DNA of 64,000 nt from Pseudomonas fluorescens (GTDB lineage: Bacteria > Pseudomonadota > Gammaproteobacteria > Pseudomonadales > Pseudomonadaceae), in the NCBI RefSeq assembly GCF_902497745.1, contig NZ_CABVHJ010000002.1, forward strand, positions 248,001 through 312,000, written 5' to 3'. The translations under genes and the position numbers were made by a program. The notes beneath the pieces were generated by a model. It had not been told where the DNA came from. It saw nothing but the letters and a program-made list of their open reading frames with translations, and made no database searches. Positions 60,964 through 64,000 of the stretch are shown here, piece by piece (positions within the stretch are counted from its first letter, which is position 1; each line of letters starts with the position of its first letter).

Positions 60964-61650
60964 ATGCTCGCTCGCTGGTTGCCCGCCGCCATCAATACCC
61001 GCCCGACCGAATGGAGCCGTGCCGCCATCGGCATGGCGCTGGGCACATTGTTCAGTGTGTGGTTGTGCGCGCAGGTATTCGGTCATGACGTCGCCTATCA
61101 TCTGATCGGCCCGCTGGGCGCTTCGGCGGTGTTGCTGTTCGCCGTGTCCTCCGGCGCCCTCGCGCAGCCTTGGTCGATTCTCGGCGGCTACTTGTGTGCC
61201 GGCGTCGTCGCGTTGCTGGTGGCCCATGTGCTCGGCCGAACGCTGGGCAGCGCCTGTCTGGCGGCGGGCATGGCGCTGATTCTGATGTGCTGGCTGCGTT
61301 GCCTGCATCCTCCCGCTGGAGCGTTGGCGCTGACGCTGGTTCTGGCCGATCCAGCGACCATCGCCATGGACTGGAAAGCCATGGAACCGGTGATGCTTGG
61401 CGCCGCGTGCATGCTGCTCAGCGCCTTGGCCTACAACAATCTGACGCGGATCCGTTACCCGAAACGTCCGGCAGAATCGGCGCCGGTGCTGACACCGGTC
61501 GACAGTCAGGCCATCACCGCCGAAGACCTGAAACTCGCTTTGGCCGACATGGAAGCCTTCATCGACATAACCCCTGAAGACCTCGAACAACTGATCCACG
61601 CCAGCGAACTGCACGCCAAGCGCCGCAGCATTACCCAAACCTTCCGCTGA
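60964..61650 (+). CDS. HPP-family integral membrane protein
   Basis: A 228-residue protein with four or five membrane segments and the signature CLHPPAGALAL (about 116-126) that names the HPP family (PF04982). A cytoplasmic acidic tail (about 180-228) follows. Some relatives in phototrophs carry nitrite, but the role here is not established. The 157-bp gap before it (60807-60963) shows no gene; the ATG has only a weak ribosome site. Confidence 0.85.
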   Translation: MLARWLPAAINTRPTEWSRAAIGMALGTLFSVWLCAQVFGHDVAYHLIGPLGASAVLLFAVSSGALAQPWSILGGYLCAGVVALLVAHVLGRTLGSACLAAGMALILMCWLRCLHPPAGALALTLVLADPATIAMDWKAMEPVMLGAACMLLSALAYNNLTRIRYPKRPAESAPVLTPVDSQAITAEDLKLALADMEAFIDITPEDLEQLIHASELHAKRRSITQTFR

Positions 61651-61657
61651 ATCCCTG

Positions 61658-61736
61658 TGTAGGAGCTGCCGAAGGCTGCGATCTTTTGATCTTTAAAATC
61701 AAAGTCAAAAGATCGCAGCCTGCGGCAGCTCCTACA
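61658..61736. repeat. REP-like inverted repeat, TGTAGGAGCTG family
   Basis: TGTAGGAGCTGCCGAAGGCT and its near-exact inverted copy enclose a GATCTTTTGATC-type centre, forming a long hairpin right after the HPP gene. It matches the copy at 35291-35379 closely. The rest of the gap to 61884 should hold the promoter of the next operon. Confidence 0.87.
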
Positions 61737-61884
61737 TGAGCCCGAGCACATTTTCGACCAAGGTAAAAACGCAAACTCCCCCTGCGAATATCCCGGTTGT
61801 ACACGGCAAATTTGCACTGTTACGATCCGGTAACGCTCGCGCGCGAGCTTCTCGAATAAAGACAATAAAAGCAGGGAGTTACTG

Positions 61885-62991
61885 ATGACAGCTCAGGCTT
61901 CATCCCCGCGGACACCGTCCATGGATGCCACGCAAAACGAAGTGCTGGCCGAGGTTCGCAATCATATCGGTCACCTGACCCTCAATCGCCCCGCCGGTCT
62001 CAACGCCATTACCCTCGACATGGTGCGCCTGCTGCAACAGCAGCTCGATGCCTGGGCGACTGACGCCGATGTTCACGCCGTGGTCCTGCGCGGTGCTGGT
62101 GAAAAAGCCTTCTGTGCCGGTGGCGATATTCGTTCGCTGTACGACAGCTTCAAAAGCGGCGACACGCTGCACGAAGATTTCTTCGTCGAGGAATACGCCC
62201 TCGACCTGACGATTCATCACTACCGCAAACCGGTGCTGGCGCTGATGGACGGATTTGTCCTCGGCGGCGGCATGGGTCTGGTGCAAGGCGCCGATCTGCG
62301 CGTGGTCACCGAGAAGAGCCGTCTGGCGATGCCGGAAGTGGCCATCGGTTATTTCCCCGATGTCGGTGGCAGTTATTTCCTGCCGCGCATTCCCGGTGAG
62401 CTGGGGATTTATCTGGGCGTCAGCGGCGTGCAGATTCGTGCCGCCGATGCGCTGTATTGCGGCCTCGCCGACTGGTATCTGGACAGCAGCAAACTGGCGC
62501 TGCTCGACGAAAGACTCGATCAGATGGAGTGGCAGGACACGCCGCTGAAAGCCCTGCAAAACCTGCTGGCCAAGCACGCCGTGCAAACCTTGCCCGATGC
62601 GCCACTTGAGGCTTTGCGCCCGGCCATCGACCATTTCTTCGCCCTGCCGGACGTGCCGAGCATGGTCGAACAATTGCGCGCGGTGACCGTCGCCGACAGC
62701 CATGAGTGGGCGACCACCACCGCTGACCTGCTGGAAACCCGCTCACCGCTGGCCATGGCCGTTACTCTGGAGATGCTGCGTCGCGGCCGCCACTTGAGCC
62801 TGGAACATTGCTTTGCGCTGGAACTGCATCTGGATCGCCAGTGGTTCAAGCGCGGCGACCTGATCGAAGGCGTCCGCGCCCTGCTGATCGACAAGGACAA
62901 GACACCGCGCTGGAACCCGCCGACCCTCGCTGCGCTGGACGCTGCGCATGTCGCGAGTTTCTTCCACGAGTTTGCTGAGAGCGGGAGCTGA
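61885..62991 (+). CDS. 3-hydroxyisobutyryl-CoA hydrolase (enoyl-CoA hydratase/isomerase family)
   Basis: A 368-residue crotonase-fold protein of the HIBCH type (ECH_2): LTLNRPAGLNAIT, AFCAGGDIRSLYD (oxyanion hole Gly pair), DGFVLGGGMGLV and MPEVAIGYFPDVGGSYFLPR with the catalytic Glu/Asp. It releases CoA from 3-hydroxyisobutyryl-CoA in valine catabolism. ATG 61885 follows AGGGAG. The acyl-CoA dehydrogenase gene starts three bases after its stop, giving the expected pair for the valine route. Confidence 0.87.
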   Translation: MTAQASSPRTPSMDATQNEVLAEVRNHIGHLTLNRPAGLNAITLDMVRLLQQQLDAWATDADVHAVVLRGAGEKAFCAGGDIRSLYDSFKSGDTLHEDFFVEEYALDLTIHHYRKPVLALMDGFVLGGGMGLVQGADLRVVTEKSRLAMPEVAIGYFPDVGGSYFLPRIPGELGIYLGVSGVQIRAADALYCGLADWYLDSSKLALLDERLDQMEWQDTPLKALQNLLAKHAVQTLPDAPLEALRPAIDHFFALPDVPSMVEQLRAVTVADSHEWATTTADLLETRSPLAMAVTLEMLRRGRHLSLEHCFALELHLDRQWFKRGDLIEGVRALLIDKDKTPRWNPPTLAALDAAHVASFFHEFAESGS

Positions 62992-62994
62992 GCC

Positions 62995-64000
62995 ATGCAC
63001 GATCTCGAACTGACTGAAGAACAAGTGATGATCCGCGACATGGCCCGGGACTTTGCCCGTGGCGAAATCGCCCCACACGCGCAGGCCTGGGAAAAGGCTG
63101 GCTGGATTGACGACGCACTCGTGGCGAAGATGGGTGAATTGGGTTTGCTCGGCATGGTGGTGCCCGAGGAATGGGGTGGCACTTACGTCGATTACGTTGC
63201 CTACGCCTTGGCCGTGGAAGAGATTTCCGCCGGTGACGGCGCGACTGGCGCTTTCATGAGCATCCACAACTCGGTGGGTTGCGGCCCCGTGCTCAATTAC
63301 GGCAGCGAAGAACAGAAACAGACCTGGCTGGCGGATCTGGCCAGCGGTCAGACCATCGGCTGCTTCTGCCTGACCGAACCGCAGGCCGGTTCCGAAGCGC
63401 ACAACCTGCGCACTCGCGCCGAACTGCGTGACGGCCAGTGGGTCATCAACGGCGCCAAGCAATTTGTCAGCAACGGCAAACGGGCGAAGCTGGCGATCGT
63501 GTTTGCGGTGACTGATCCGGATCTGGGCAAGAAAGGTATTTCGGCGTTTCTGGTGCCTACCGATACTGCGGGTTTTATCGTTGATCGCACTGAACACAAG
63601 ATGGGCATCCGCGCTTCCGACACCTGCGCGGTGACGCTGAACAACTGCAGCATTCCCGAGGCCAATCTGCTCGGCGAGCGCGGCAAAGGCCTGGCGATTG
63701 CACTGTCCAACCTTGAAGGCGGACGTATTGGCATTGCGGCGCAGGCACTAGGTATCGCGCGTGCCGCGTTTGAAGCGGCGCTGGTGTATTCGCGTGACCG
63801 TATTCAGTTCGGCAAACCGATCAACGAACACCAGAGCATTGCCAACCTGCTGGCTGACATGCACATGCAGATCAACGCGGCGCGGCTGATGATCCTGCAT
63901 GCGGCGCGGCTGCGGACGGCGGGCAAACCGTGTTTGTCAGAGGCGTCGCAGGCCAAGCTGTTTGCCTCGGAAATGGCCGAGAAGGTTTGCTCGTCGGCGA
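62995..64000 (+). CDS. Acyl-CoA dehydrogenase (isobutyryl-CoA type), 3' end beyond the window
   Basis: The first 335 residues are visible and the frame is open at base 64000. N-terminal helices ([18 protein letters not shown]), FAD/acyl motifs [20 protein letters not shown] and the C-terminal helix start ([17 protein letters not shown]) are all typical. Next to a 3-hydroxyisobutyryl-CoA hydrolase gene, isobutyryl-CoA or 2-methylbutyryl-CoA is the likely substrate (inference). The catalytic Glu is expected in the missing part. Confidence 0.9.
   Translation, partial: MHDLELTEEQVMIRDMARDFARGEIAPHAQAWEKAGWIDDALVAKMGELGLLGMVVPEEWGGTYVDYVAYALAVEEISAGDGATGAFMSIHNSVGCGPVLNYGSEEQKQTWLADLASGQTIGCFCLTEPQAGSEAHNLRTRAELRDGQWVINGAKQFVSNGKRAKLAIVFAVTDPDLGKKGISAFLVPTDTAGFIVDRTEHKMGIRASDTCAVTLNNCSIPEANLLGERGKGLAIALSNLEGGRIGIAAQALGIARAAFEAALVYSRDRIQFGKPINEHQSIANLLADMHMQINAARLMILHAARLRTAGKPCLSEASQAKLFASEMAEKVCSSA

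Overview
The window reads as a chromosome segment of a fluorescent-group Pseudomonas. The support is a GC-rich, densely coding sequence, two families of Pseudomonas-type REP/REPIN inverted repeats (around 32.7, 35.3, 59.5 and 61.7 kb), a Pseudomonas-style arn lipid A operon, gamma-glutamyl-putrescine genes and a FecI/FecR/TonB iron uptake unit. No rRNA, tRNA, CRISPR array or prophage was seen.

Region 1 (1-1654): the end of a MerR regulator gene, a short NAD-dependent epimerase/dehydratase and a MarR regulator. Region 2 (1.7-24.9 kb) is a large catabolic island. A MarR gene faces a VanB/VanA-like Rieske oxygenase pair across a near-perfect palindrome. A long minus-strand run then encodes an extradiol-type VOC dioxygenase, a Rieske ferredoxin, a FAD aromatic hydroxylase, DUF1302 and DUF1329 envelope proteins, a YCF48/HCF136-like beta-propeller, an MMPL-type RND protein, an MFS transporter, a cupin, a FAH-family hydrolase, an epimerase, a cyclase-family hydrolase and a decayed arylsulfatase. 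A NodD-like LysR gene diverges from the dioxygenase and is followed by a C-C hydrolase-like alpha/beta hydrolase, an amidohydrolase, a GlcG/HbpS protein and a second NodD-like LysR gene. Four sites matching ATCG-N7-CGATACCTsG (a nod-box-like ATC-N9-GAT) lie exactly at the expected control points. Gene content resembles the flavonoid (naringenin) degradation fde operon known from Herbaspirillum. I infer a flavonoid-like polyphenol pathway with its own envelope transport apparatus; the substrate is not proven by sequence.

Region 3 (24.9-39.0 kb): CsbD stress protein; DUF1206 membrane protein; an ECF sigma / FecR / TonB receptor unit with a Fur-like box; an AraC regulator divergent from a glutamine synthetase-like gamma-glutamylpolyamine synthetase, a polyamine-binding protein and a gamma-glutamylputrescine oxidase (putrescine catabolism); pqiBC lipid transport genes without pqiA; and a histidine kinase without a partner regulator, overlapping pqiC tail to tail.

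Region 4 (39.1-59.4 kb): cell-surface modification. An Ais-like phosphatase, a first ArnT and another GT83-like transferase come first, then an Fe(III) ABC transporter and a lone tyrosine recombinase, then the full arnBCADTEF-ugd operon with a terminal extra membrane glycosyltransferase and a GNAT gene. The operon makes UDP-L-Ara4N and transfers it to lipid A. Two ArnT paralogues are present.

Region 5 (59.4-64 kb): REPIN, MFS transporter, HPP-family membrane protein, second REP pair, then 3-hydroxyisobutyryl-CoA hydrolase and an acyl-CoA dehydrogenase cut by the window end (valine/branched-chain catabolism).
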